Source: Streptomyces sp. NBC_01723
GTDB taxonomy: Bacteria > Actinomycetota > Actinomycetes > Streptomycetales > Streptomycetaceae
Direction: 5' to 3'
Assembly (NCBI RefSeq): GCF_036246005.1
Contig: NZ_CP109171.1
Location: 6,188,001-6,252,000, forward strand
Length of the DNA stretch: 64,000 nt
In this document: positions 8,854-17,555 of the stretch, in pieces
Numbering within the stretch: the stretch's first letter is position 1
How the letters are laid out: every line of letters begins with the position of its first letter
Position numbers and translations under genes: made by a program
The notes under the pieces: model-generated
Seen by the model: only the letters and a program-made list of their open reading frames with translations
What the model was told of the DNA's origin: nothing
Database searches by the model: none

Positions 8854-10308
8854 ATGGATCAGCAGGCTTCCCTTCAAGGGCTTGCTCTGGGGATGGCACG
8901 GCTGTACGGCCTGAGCGGCGAGCTGGAGCACACCGCCCAGGTCTCCCTCGGCCACCTCCCCACGCGGAGCAGGAAGGGCGCGCCCGAGTGGGAGAACGCG
9001 ACCCGACAGCGGATGCATAACCTCCTCAACCCTGAGAGGGTGGTCAGCGACGCGGAGGGGAATGTGCTGGCGGCGGCGCTGATCCCCCTGAAGCAACGGC
9101 CGCAGGGGGGTTACCACATCGACCCGGCGGTACCGCGGCACAGTGACGACACCAGGGCGGCTGCTCATGTCAGCAACGCCATGGGGATCGCACGGCTGTA
9201 CGGCCTGAGCGGCGAGCCGGAATACACCGCCCAGGTCCCCCTCGGCCACCTCCCCACGCGAAGGAAGGACGCGCCCAAGTGGGAGAAAGCGGCCCGGCAG
9301 CGGATGCATCATCTCCTCGACCCCGAGAATGTGGTCAGTGCAGCGGAGATGAAGGCGCTGACGGAAGCACAGATCCCCCTGAAGCAACGGCCGCAGGGGG
9401 GTTACCACATCGATCCGGTGGTGCCGCGGCTCAGTGATGAGACCAGGGCGGCTGCTCATGTCAGCAACGCCATGGGGATCGCACGGCTGTACGGCCTGAG
9501 CGGCGAGCCGGAATACACCGCCCAGGTCCCCCTCGGCCACCTCCCCACGACAGCCAGGAAGGACGCGCCCGAGTGGGAGAAAGCGGCCCGGAAGCGGATG
9601 CATGATCTCCGAAACCCTGAGAGGGTGGCCAGTGACGCGGAGATGAAGGCGCTGGCGGATGCGCAGATCCCCCTGCAGCCACGGCCGAAGGGGGGTTACC
9701 ACATCGACCCGGCGGTAGCGCGGCACAGTGACGACACCAGGGCGGCTGCGCACGTCAGCAACGCCATGGGGATCGCACGGCTGTACGGCCTGACCCGCGA
9801 GCTGGAGCACCCCGCCCTGGTCCCCCTCGGCCACCTCCCCACGACAGCCAGGAAGGACGCGCCCAAGTGGGAGAACGCGGCCCGGCAGCGGATGCATCAT
9901 CTCCTCAGCCCTGCGAGGGTGGTCAGTGCGGCGGAGATGAAGGCGCTGACGGAAGCGCTGATTCCCCTGCAGCCACGGCCGAAGGGGGCGGGTTACTACA
10001 TCGACCCGGCGGTACCGCGGCAGCGGGACTTCTTGTCCGGTGTGGTTGCCGGTGGTGTGCATCCCGGGCTGGGGCTGCCTGGTGCGGGGGCTGTGCAGTC
10101 TTGGAGCGGGGCCGGTGTGCCGCTGCCGGGAGCTCTGCCTGCCTCGGACGAGGCGCACAACCCGGTGGGGAGCTATCTGGTGTCCGCGGCCGGCACCGGT
10201 CAGTTCCCCAGTCCCCAGGCCGGTCACCAGCCGGGCCCCTCCCAGGCGGCACCGCCGGCTTTCGGGTATCCGACGGCCCCTCATCCCGCCAAGAGACAGA
10301 GGCGCTGA
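8854..10308 (+). CDS. 98-residue tandem-repeat protein, copy A (4 units), function unknown
   Basis: 484 residues. The start is ATG 8854: GGAGG at 8844-8848 is correctly spaced before it, whereas the in-frame ATG at 8842 overlaps that GGAGG. The protein has four tandem units of about 98 residues, each with the pattern MGxARLYGLSGExEyTAQVPLGHLP, then W(E)xAARxRMHxLLxP and IPLxxRPxGGYxIDPAV. A 94-residue Gly/Pro/Ala tail (DFLSGVVAGG...) ends in PAKRQRR. There is no signal peptide or membrane segment, and no cysteine that I see. Four relatives occur here, all bracketed by IS ends. I do not recognise the family. The layout VPxxHL...W...R.RM..LL.PE..L...IPL faintly recalls helicase-associated (HA) repeats, a weak guess. 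Third-position GC is high on this strand, supporting it over the long antisense frame. Confidence 0.8.
   Translation: MDQQASLQGLALGMARLYGLSGELEHTAQVSLGHLPTRSRKGAPEWENATRQRMHNLLNPERVVSDAEGNVLAAALIPLKQRPQGGYHIDPAVPRHSDDTRAAAHVSNAMGIARLYGLSGEPEYTAQVPLGHLPTRRKDAPKWEKAARQRMHHLLDPENVVSAAEMKALTEAQIPLKQRPQGGYHIDPVVPRLSDETRAAAHVSNAMGIARLYGLSGEPEYTAQVPLGHLPTTARKDAPEWEKAARKRMHDLRNPERVASDAEMKALADAQIPLQPRPKGGYHIDPAVARHSDDTRAAAHVSNAMGIARLYGLTRELEHPALVPLGHLPTTARKDAPKWENAARQRMHHLLSPARVVSAAEMKALTEALIPLQPRPKGAGYYIDPAVPRQRDFLSGVVAGGVHPGLGLPGAGAVQSWSGAGVPLPGALPASDEAHNPVGSYLVSAAGTGQFPSPQAGHQPGPSQAAPPAFGYPTAPHPAKRQRR
8884..10025 (+). repeat. four in-gene tandem repeats of about 294 bp
   Basis: Units begin near 8884, 9178, 9469 and 9766, each at A(L/M)G(I/M)ARLYGL. 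They are highly similar at DNA level, with long identical blocks such as the one encoding TRAAAHVSNAMGIARLYGL. Units 2 and 3 vary by a codon or two around PTRRKD/PTTARKD. The last unit merges into the tail. Confidence 0.9.
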
Positions 10309-10382
10309 GCTTGCCCCGCCTCCAGAACACAGACCACCACCTTCTCCCTTGCCGACGGCGCTTGAATGCTGAGCCGATTCCC

Positions 10383-10839
10383 ACCCTTGCGACCTTCCTC
10401 GCCGGCGAAGGCGGCTGCCGCCCCATGCCCCTCCTGCTCACGCCGGGACAATGGGGCGACGCACCGCAGATGATCGAGGTCCTGGACCGGATCCGAGTTC
10501 CGCGGCCACTGGGCGGAAGGCCCCGGACCCGGCCGGACCACGTCAGCGGCGACAAGGCACACAGCTCTCGCCAAAACCGCCGCTACCTGCGAAGACGCGA
10601 CATCCGGAACACGATCCCGGAACCGAAGGACCAGCGGGCCAACCGCCGCCGCAGGCGGCAGCAACGGGGGCAGGCCCGCCGGCTTCGACCGCGACCGCTA
10701 TCGGCGACGCAACGAGGTCGAGCGGACCATCAACCGGCTCAAGAACTCCCGCGCGGTCGCTACCCGTTACGACAAGAGGGCGTACGTCTTCCACGGCACA
10801 GTCACGGCCGCAGCGATCCGGCTCTGGCTCCGATCCTGA
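10383..10839 (+). pseudogene. IS5-family transposase fragment (C-terminal part)
   Basis: After the 3' flank of the repeat gene the sequence passes abruptly into [40 protein letters not shown] and NRRYLRRRDIRNTIPEPKDQ. A frameshift near 10655 moves to the frame giving EVERTINRLKNSRAVATRYD and a stop at 10837-10839. The N-terminal half and left terminus are missing. It is the same subgroup as 29380-30311. Confidence 0.75.
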
Positions 10840-10845
10840 GCGGGC

Positions 10846-11061
10846 TCACTCCTTCTGAGTTGACGCCCGGGAAAACAGCAACAGTGCGACAAACAAGACC
10901 ACGGGATAGACGCCCGCGCTCCACGGTTGCGGCACGAACTTCCAGGCAGCAACCGCCACACCTGCCAGCAGAACCCAGCTAACGATCAGCCATGGCCGCG
11001 TGGCCAGCGTTTTGCCCACGAACGCCCAACGGCTCCGGGGACTATCCCCCATTGATCCCAT
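10846..11061 (-). CDS. small two-helix membrane protein, function unknown
   Basis: 71 residues (MGSMGDSPRSRWAFVGK... to ...FSRASTQKE). Two hydrophobic helices are clear: about residues 24-40 (PWLIVSWVLLAGVAVAAW) and 51-64 (VYPVVLFVALLLFS), separated by a short PQPW loop, with charged ends. The start is ATG 11061 with AGGG seven bases upstream; ATG 11052 is an alternative. It lies between two transposase remnants and may be a survivor of the original chromosome. No family recognised. Confidence 0.5.
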   Translation of the reverse strand: MGSMGDSPRSRWAFVGKTLATRPWLIVSWVLLAGVAVAAWKFVPQPWSAGVYPVVLFVALLLFSRASTQKE

Positions 11062-11093
11062 AGTCAGACCCTAGTAGCGCTTCGTTACGTTGA

Positions 11094-12263
11094 GTGATCT
11101 CGGCTGGTGGTGGGCAACCTCCCAGAGTGAAGCTGGGGGAAGTGGAACGGCTCCGGGGCGAGTTAGCGGGATTTGTTGCCGATGTATTCGGGTCGTTGCC
11201 GCGTCGGGATCAGCGGCGTTGGGGCGAGTGTTATCTGCGGGGCCTGATGCTCGATGGCCGGCGGAAGTCGGTCCAGCCGATGGCCGAGCGGCTGCCGGAC
11301 GGGAACATGCAGGCCCTGCAGCAGTTCGTGAACCAGTCGCCGTGGGACCCGCTGCCGGTCAGTCGGCGGACCGCCGAGCGGATCGCCGAGGTGATCCCGC
11401 CCGAGGTCTGGGTTATCGACGACGTGTCGTTCCCCAAGTGCGGCACCGCGTCGGCCGGCGTTGCACGCCAGTACTGCGGAGCCGTCGGCAAACGGGCGAA
11501 CTGCCAGGTCGCGGTCAGCGTCCACGCCGCCACCGACACCGCGTCGTGCCCGTTGAACTGGCAGTTGTATCTGCGGCGCGAGCGGACGGCCGATCCGGAC
11601 CGATGCCGCAGGGGGGGAGTACCTGACGTCATCGTCCACCAGGAGAAATGGCGTCTCGCGCTCGGCCTGCTCGACACGCTCGGCGAGTGGCAGCTGAAGG
11701 CGCCGGTGGTGGTCGCCGACGCTGGCTACGGCGTCAGTACCCCCTTCCGGACCGGTCTGGAACAGCGTGGGCTGTCCTATGTTCTCGCCCTGACCGGGAA
11801 GGAAGTCGCCCACCCGGAGGATGCCGAGCCGCTCCAGCCTGCTTACCGCGGGCTCGGTCCGCCGACGCTGGCCCGCTACCGCACTTCGCCACGAGCCGTC
11901 TCGGTCCTCGCGGTCGAGGCCGGTGCCGGCTGGCTCACCGAGGTGACCTGGCGACAGGGCAGCAAGGGCGCGATGGCCTCACGGTTCGCGGTGCTGACCG
12001 TGAGGCCTGCGGGCAAGCAGCCTGTGGCCGCAGCCCAGGAGGCGGGTGGCGGCCGCAGCAGGTGGGACGGCGTCCTGCCCACCCAGACACTCCTGGTCGA
12101 ATGGCCGGAGGGCCAGGACGCTCCGAGCGGGTACTGGATTTCGAATCTGCCCGCCACCACCCCGGTCGCTGACCTGGTGCGTTGGGCGAAGATGCGCTGG
12201 CGGATCGAGCACGACTACCGCGAACTCAAGCACGGTCTGGGCCTGGACCACTTCGAGGGGCCG
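11094..12263 (+). pseudogene. IS701-family transposase, 3'-truncated
   Basis: About 390 residues of an IS701 transposase: VKLGEVERLRGELAGFVADV, WVIDDVSFPKCGTASAGVAR (first Asp), VVVADAGYGVSTPFRTGLE (second Asp) and MRWRIEHDYRELKHGLGLDH (catalytic Glu). The family start is probably GTG 11127; the frame is open from 11094. It breaks off after LDHFEG, where an IS21-type end begins, so the C-terminal roughly 50 residues and right terminus are missing. Confidence 0.8.
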
Positions 12264-12652
12264 CATTGTCGGCGTACAAGCGAACGTGCGCCACCTCGTA
12301 CGGATGAAAGTGCACCGTTGCCGGTGCGGTGATGGGGTGAGGGCCGCGAGTCTGCTGCTGCTGTCGGTTCGGGGCGGCAGGGAGGCGGCTGACGGTGGTC
12401 TTGGATCCGCATCGGTGGCTGGAGTTGAGGCGGTTCCGTTCGCTGTATGAGTCCGGTGCGATGAGCCTGTGGGAGATCGCGAAGGAGACCGGGCTGAACC
12501 GTCGGACGGTGAGCAAGTACCTGACAGATCCCGCTTCGATCGCACCGCCGAAGAGAGAAGCGGCAGGTCAGCGCGCTCGACGGGTGGTGGACGAGGTCGC
12601 GCCGCTGATTGATGCGATGCTCAGGTCCGAGGTCTTACTCAAGGGAAGATCT
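12264..12652 (+). pseudogene. istA: IS21-family left end with truncated istA, second remnant
   Basis: The IS21 end TTGTCGGCGTACAAG at 12266 precedes GTG 12395, which has GGGAGG upstream. The product MVLDPHRWLELRRFRSLYES... runs through the helix-turn-helix and VDEVAPLIDAMLRSEVLL, then fuses near 12645 into the truncated NF041680-type element. It is homologous to 1602-2162 but diverged, so they are independent copies. No DDE core, no istB. Confidence 0.7.
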
Positions 12653-14000
12653 TCCGGCCGGGAGGTCGTCCAGGTCCGGGGCGGGTGGATTTCGGTGCCC
12701 CGGCCGGGCAGAGGACCGTGGGGCGGATGTGCCGAAAGTCGCGGCGGACCCGTGCCGGGGTCAGCCTGTCTGAGGCAATGGGCCTCTCCCATGGGCGACG
12801 CCGGTCGGCTGCGAGTGGCCGGGCCAGCCGCAGTTGGGTGTAAGCCGCGAGGATCAGCCAGGTCCAGCGGTCGGCCGCCTCGGGGGTGCGGATCTTGGGG
12901 CAGGTCCAGCCGAGCGTCTGCTTGAACAGGCGGAAGGTGTGCTCGATGTCGAAGCGACGCAGGTATGCCTGCCAGAGTCGGTCGGCGTCCGCTTCGGTGG
13001 CGCCGGTGCCCGACCACCACAGCCAGACCGGCTTCGGGGTGGCTCCGCTGGGCAGATGATCGATGTCCAAGCGGATCACTGTCCCCTCGACGATCGGGAG
13101 TGAGCCGTCGGCCGCGGCCCAGGAAGAACGGTGGGTGAGCTTGGGATGGAGCCGGTCCCAGGACCGGGCGACGGCGGTGCCGTAGAGGCGCGTGTCGGTG
13201 ACCGTGTGGGTGTCCGGGGTGCCCCAGGTGTCAGGCTGCCCGAAGACGAACTCGCCGCCGTGCCGGGGCGGCCGGCCCATGGTGTGAGGCTGCCGTGGCG
13301 GGGCTGGCCTGCGCAGGACGCGGTCCGACCGCATCCTGGCCAGGACTTTCACCGGCAGATCCCGCAGGAGGTGGGCCAGGCGGGGCGCGTCGTACCCAGC
13401 GTCCGCGATGACGAGGACATCCGGATCACCGACCTGCCACTGGCCTGCGGTGATCAGCCGCTCGACCAGTTCGCGCAACTGCCGGGCGGTGACGGTGGCG
13501 CTGTCGTCCCCGGGCGCCAGACGCAGAGCGTCCAGCGGGGCGGTCCACGAGCTGCGGCCCGGCTCGAGCGCGCAGATGATCGAGTACGGCCAGCCGGGGA
13601 CGGGGATGTGCTGGTCCTTGCCCCGGCCGTAGGTGTGACACAGGATCCGCTCCGGTGAGGTGTGGGCGTCCGGCCGCAGCCAGCAAGTGATGTCGACGGC
13701 CAGGACCAGCCGGCCGTCGGCCGCCCGCGGCAGGGACACCAAGGCCAGAGCCTGCCGCATCCGATCCGCATCGACCCGGCCCTTTGAGACAGCGGCGTAG
13801 AGTCCTCCGTGCCCTCGGCGGTGTTCGCCCACCAGCGACAGCTCGGCCAGGGATCTCACCGGCCCATCACCGCACAGAACCGCATCCGCCAGCTCGAACA
13901 GCGCATCCGAACGAGCGGTGAGACAGGAGTAGAACTCGCCCCGGAAGCGTGACAGTTCGACTGGCGGCTCTCGCCGGACATCGCGATGCAGCAGACTCAT
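12639..14000 (-). pseudogene. NF041680-type transposase, C-terminally truncated copy
   Basis: Same protein as 4187-5644, starting at the equivalent ATG 14000 (MSLLHRDVRREPPVEL). It loses about the last 37 residues after PGRPPGRK, reading IFP* from foreign sequence. The catalytic DDE region is complete, but without its own left inverted repeat this copy cannot transpose as a unit; it could still supply enzyme to copy 1. Confidence 0.8.
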
Positions 14001-14138
14001 CCTCACGGCCTTTGTGCTGGACGTGTGTGTTCCTTGGTCGGAGCACATGTTCAGACGAAGGCCGCTTCCGTGTACGGCGGACACCGAACCGAGTGATCAA
14101 GTACGACGCACCGTTCGACGCCGCACGTTAAAGATCAA
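12653..14138 (-). mobile_element. NF041680-type insertion sequence, copy 2, left end deleted
   Basis: The sequence from about 12653 to the right terminus GTTAAAGATCAAGC (14125-14138) matches 4297-5784 almost base for base (one visible difference near the right end, GACGCC for GACGGC). The left terminus and last part of the transposase are missing, replaced at about 12653 by the IS21 remnant. Confidence 0.85.
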
Positions 14139-14143
14139 GCTAG

Positions 14144-14979
14144 AGGTTTTCCCGTTTGGGGTGTGGGTTATCCAGTGAGGGCCAGGTTGTGTAGCCGGGG
14201 GATGCCGAGCATGGCCTGGTGAACTCCGTTGCCCTTGAGTCGGCAGTCCCGCAGGATCTTCCAGTTCTTCAATCGCGACAGGGCATGTTCCGCACGTGCT
14301 CGTGCCCGGCGGTGGACGGCGTTCTCAGCCTCCTGCGATGGGCTGAGGTGGCTCTGGCCTCGTCGTTTGCGGTGCGGGATGAGGAGGCCGGTGCCTTGGC
14401 AGCCGCCGTCCGCGATGGTCGGGGCGCCGCGGCAGGCCTGGTCGGTGCCGGACTCGGTGAAGGCCCGGCAGTCGTTGCGGCTGCCGGGCAGCGGGAGACC
14501 GATGGCCACGACCAGGCGGCTGTTGGCGTCTATGACGACCTGCAGGTTGGTCGAGTACCGGTAGTTCTTGCTGGACGCGGCGACACTGCGGTCACGGGTG
14601 GGCACCAGGGTGCCGTCGGCGATGTAAACGGTGTCCTTGCGCGGCCGGCGCGCGGGCGAGATGGCCAGCAGCGGTGCGAGGTGGTCCAAGATGCGGTCGG
14701 CCGCGGACTTCGAGACTCCGAACAGCGGCGCCACCTGCCGCAATGTGAGGTTCGTGCGCCAGTACGTCGCCACCAGCAACACCCGGTTCTCGAGCGACAG
14801 CCGCCACGGCCGACCACGCTGAACGTCGCCACCCCGGCGCCGTACCAGTGCCACCAGCCTCGCGAACTGCACCTCGGTCAGACCCGCAAACCGCTCGATC
14901 CACTTCGGATCATCTGCTGAGATCACCCCACCCATGCCCGACCAACGCACCAGCCGCACCACTGGTTACGGGACAACCT
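14144..14979 (-). mobile_element. IS5-family insertion sequence (DDE_4 type) flanked by CTAG
   Basis: Ends AGGTTTTCCCG (14144) and CGGGACAACCT (to 14979) are imperfect inverted repeats, and both sides are flanked by CTAG (14140-14143, 14980-14983), a likely target duplication. It joins the NF041680-type copy 2 on the left to an IS110 gene on the right. Confidence 0.75.
14168..14935 (-). CDS. IS5-family transposase (DDE_Tnp_4 type)
   Basis: Intact 255-residue enzyme from ATG 14935 (MGGVISADDPKWIERFAGL); the frame is open upstream to 14962. It has an N-terminal helix-turn-helix (LTLRQVAPLFGVSKSAADRI), YIADGTLVPTRD with the first Asp, the VVIDANSRLV segment, and the C-terminal ARAEHALSRLKNWKILRD block with the catalytic Glu. 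Length and motifs match the short IS5 transposases of actinomycetes. Confidence 0.85.
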   Translation of the reverse strand: MGGVISADDPKWIERFAGLTEVQFARLVALVRRRGGDVQRGRPWRLSLENRVLLVATYWRTNLTLRQVAPLFGVSKSAADRILDHLAPLLAISPARRPRKDTVYIADGTLVPTRDRSVAASSKNYRYSTNLQVVIDANSRLVVAIGLPLPGSRNDCRAFTESGTDQACRGAPTIADGGCQGTGLLIPHRKRRGQSHLSPSQEAENAVHRRARARAEHALSRLKNWKILRDCRLKGNGVHQAMLGIPRLHNLALTG

Positions 14980-14983
14980 CTAG

Positions 14984-16035
14984 TAGGAGTCGACACCCAC
15001 GCAGACGTCCATGTCGCTGTTGCTCTCGACCAGCTCGGGCGGCGGCTGGGCACGCTCGCTGTCCCGTCGACACCAGCTGGCTACGCATCCTTGGAAGCGT
15101 GGGCCACCGATCTCGGCATCGTCGAGCAGGTGGGTCTGGAAGGCACCGGCTGCTACGGTGCCGGCCTGTCCAGGTGGCTGCGGCAACACGGCCACCGTGT
15201 CGTCGAGGTCAACCGGCCCGACCGTCAGACACGCCGCCGTCGCGGCAAGTCCGATGTCGTCGATGCCGAAGCCGCCGCACGGGCAGTGCAGGGCGGGACC
15301 GCGACATCGACCCCGAAGTCCGGTGACGGCGCTGGCGAGATGATCCGGGCCCTGCGGGTCGCCCGACGCAGTGCGATGAAGGCCCGCACGCAAGCCGTCA
15401 ACCAGCTCAAAGCCCTGATCGGCACCGTTCCCGACGTCCTTCGCGAACACATCCGCGGGTTGCACCGAATGGAACTGATCCGCACTGTCACACGGTGGCG
15501 CCCAAGGGCTGAACCAGACACTCTGGCCACGGTCACCAAACTGGCCATGCGGTCCATCGCCCACCGCTACCTGCAGCTCGACGACGAGATATCAGAGCTG
15601 GACCGTCACCTGCAGCGGCTCGTCACCCGGGCGGCACCGGAACTCATGGCCGTAAAAGGACTCGGTGTCGAGACCGTCGCAGCCCTGCTCGTCGCTGTCG
15701 GCGACACCCCAGGACTCATTCGCTCAGAGTCTGCCTTCGCCCACCTCTGTGGCGTCGCCCCGATCCCTGCGTTCTCCGGCAAGACCAGCCGCCACCGCCT
15801 CAACCGTGGCGGCGACCGTCAGGCCAACCACGCCCTCTACATGATCACCGTCAGCCGCATGGCATGGGAGCCAAGCACACGCGCCTACATGGCCCGCAGA
15901 ACAGCCCAAGGCAAGACGAAGACCGAGATCATTCGCTGCTTGAAACGACACATCGCCCGTGAGGTCTACGGCCTACTCGTCCCGCGAACCCCAGCACAGC
16001 CATCTGCCCGCGACGATCTAACAACCGCAGCCTGA
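14984..16035 (+). pseudogene. IS110-family transposase, 5' end replaced by an IS5 element
   Basis: The protein reads from LVGVDTHADVHVAVALDQLG (first Asp of the RuvC-like DEDD domain) through KSDVVDAEAAARAV to the C-terminal Transposase_20 region (LMAVKGLGVETVAALLVAVG; CGVAPIPAFSGKTSRHRLNR, with the serine motif). The stop is at 16033-16035. Only about ten N-terminal residues are missing, replaced by the IS5 element ending at 14979. By chance the frame stays open back to an ATG at 14848 on the antisense strand of that IS5 gene, so a chimeric protein could be made. Confidence 0.75.
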
Positions 16036-16044
16036 CCTTCCTTG

Positions 16045-16137
16045 ACAGCTATAAGAGCATCGGCAAAGTCGAACGCTTCCACCGCGCCCTGCTCGACGAA
16101 TGGGCCTACCACCGGCCCTACACCAGCAACTACGAAC
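16045..16137 (+). pseudogene. IS481-family transposase remnant, left part
   Basis: Reads SYKSIGKVERFHRALLDEWA then YHRPYTSNYE, the end of the rve core of IS481 transposases with the catalytic Glu in KVERFHR. It is broken at 16137 by an IS3 element and continues at 17412. The N-terminal part is absent. Confidence 0.7.
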
Positions 16138-16205
16138 GGGTCTGCCGCACGAGCGGTGACATCTGAACTGGCTTGCCCTGTGGGGCGGGTGGGAAGGATG
16201 TCGCT

Positions 16206-16514
16206 GTGCCCAAGCCGCATCCGGAAGAGTTCCGCCAGGACGTCGTGCGGGTCGCGAGGAACCGCGGCCCGGGTGTGGCGGTCGAGCAGGTGGCCACCGA
16301 CTTCGGGGTGCATCCGATGACGTTGTGGAAGTGGATGCGTCGCGCGGACATCGACGACGGGACCAAGCCCGGGACGACCAGCCAGGAGAGCGCCGAGCTT
16401 CGGGAAGCTCGGCGGCGGATCAAGCTGCTGGAACAGGAGAACGAGGTTCTGCGGCGGGCCGCGGCCTACCTGTCGCAGGCGCATCTGCCGGGAAAAGGAT
16501 CTACCCGCTCGTGA
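16206..16514 (+). CDS. IS3-family transposase OrfA
   Basis: 102 residues from GTG 16206 (VPKPHPEEFRQDVVRVARNR). It has a helix-turn-helix (AVEQVATDFGVHPMTLWKWM) and a C-terminal coiled coil (REARRRIKLLEQENEVLRRA). The stop TGA overlaps a GTG that probably starts orfB. It belongs to a different IS3 subgroup from the elements at 7498, 23885 and 40939. Confidence 0.85.
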   Translation: MPKPHPEEFRQDVVRVARNRGPGVAVEQVATDFGVHPMTLWKWMRRADIDDGTKPGTTSQESAELREARRRIKLLEQENEVLRRAAAYLSQAHLPGKGSTRS

Positions 16515-17379
16515 AGGAGCTGGCCGGGGGCGGGGTGCCCGTCACGGTTGCATGCCGGGTGCTGAAGCTCGCCAGACCGCCCTACTACCGCTGGCTGGAC
16601 CAGCCGGTGACCCATGCCATGCTGGAGGAGGCGTATCGCGCGAACGCGCTGTTCGACACGCACTGTGACGAACCGGAGTTCGGCTACCGCTTCCTGGCCG
16701 ACGAAGCGCGCCGCGCCGGAGCCGTGATGGCGGACCGGACTGCATGGCGGACCTGCCGGGACAACCGCTGGTGGAGCGTGTCCGGCAAGAAACGCGGCAA
16801 GGGCAGGAAGGCCGGCCCGCCGGTGCACGACGACCTGGTCCGCCGTGACTTCACCGCGGCCTGTGCGAACCGGCTGTGGCTCGCCGACATCACCGAGCAC
16901 GCCACCGGGGAAGGCAAGCTGAAGGCAAGCTCTATCTCTGCGCGATCAAAGACGCCTTCAGCAACAGGATCGTGGGCTACTCCATCGACGAGCGGATGAA
17001 GTCCCGCCTGGCCGTGACCGCCCTGGACAACGCCGTGGCCCGGCGTGGAGACGTCGACGGCTGCATTCTGCACAGCGACCGTGGATCGCAGTTCCGCTCC
17101 CGGAAGTTCGTCCGGGCCCTCGACCGGCACCGGATGGCCGGATCGATAGGGAGAGTCGGAGCTGCCGGCGACAACACGGCCATGGAGTCCTTTTTTAGCC
17201 TGCTGCAGAAGAACGTCCTTGACCGCTGCGTCTGGGCCACCCGCGAAGAACTCCGGACCGCGATCGTGACCTGGATCGAGCGGACCTACCACCGACGCCG
17301 CAGACAAGCCTCACTCGGCCGGCTGACCCCCATCGAATTCGAGACCGTCATGACCACGCCGGCCCTCCAGGCCGCGTGA
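16511..17379 (+). pseudogene. IS3-family transposase OrfB, frameshifted by an 11-bp duplication
   Basis: Starts at GTG 16511 (VKELAGGGVPVTVACRVLKL). The integrase core begins at RLWLADITEHATGEGKL. At about 16909-16930 a tandem copy of GAAGGCAAGCT shifts the frame, and the gene resumes as LYLCAIKDAFSNRIVGYSID, ILHSDRGSQFRSRKFV (Asp) and DNTAMESFFSLLQKNV (Glu) to the stop at 17379. Removing one 11-bp copy restores a full OrfB, so inactivation is recent and could revert. Confidence 0.85.
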
Positions 17380-17411
17380 CCGAACCTGTCACCCGAACCT
17401 GCACCAGACCC

Positions 17412-17519
17412 AACGAACAGCAGCCCTTGCAGACTCCCTGCACACCTACAACCACCACCGCTGCCACACCGCACCCACCGATCACCCGTGTGAACAACCC
17501 TGCGCGTCAATACAGCTTA
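17412..17519 (+). pseudogene. IS481-family transposase remnant, right part
   Basis: Continues 16045-16137 across the IS3 insertion: TAALADSLHTYNHHRCHTA, then a frameshift and PPITRVNNPARQYS, the conserved C-terminus of IS481 transposases. Confidence 0.7.
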
Positions 17520-17555
17520 GCCCGCAGCCGAGCACGAGGCGTGGGCCCGAAGCGG

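Larger units (their letters stand above)
16138..17411 (+). mobile_element. IS3-family insertion sequence inserted in an IS481 remnant
   Basis: Termini GGGTCTG...GGTGACA (16138 onward) and, inverted, TGTCACC...CAGACCC (to 17411). AAC occurs on both sides (16135-16137 and 17412-17414); removing one copy restores the IS481 frame NYER-TAALADSLHTYNHHRC. A solitary left end of the same element type lies at 48687-48740. Confidence 0.85.

Noticed and set aside
8854..10308. Assignment of the repeat units to helicase-associated (HA) domains
   Set aside because: The loose similarity (VP...W...R...L...IPL) is too weak by eye; key HA features such as the G-x-x-L-G-x-W core are not present. Left as unknown.
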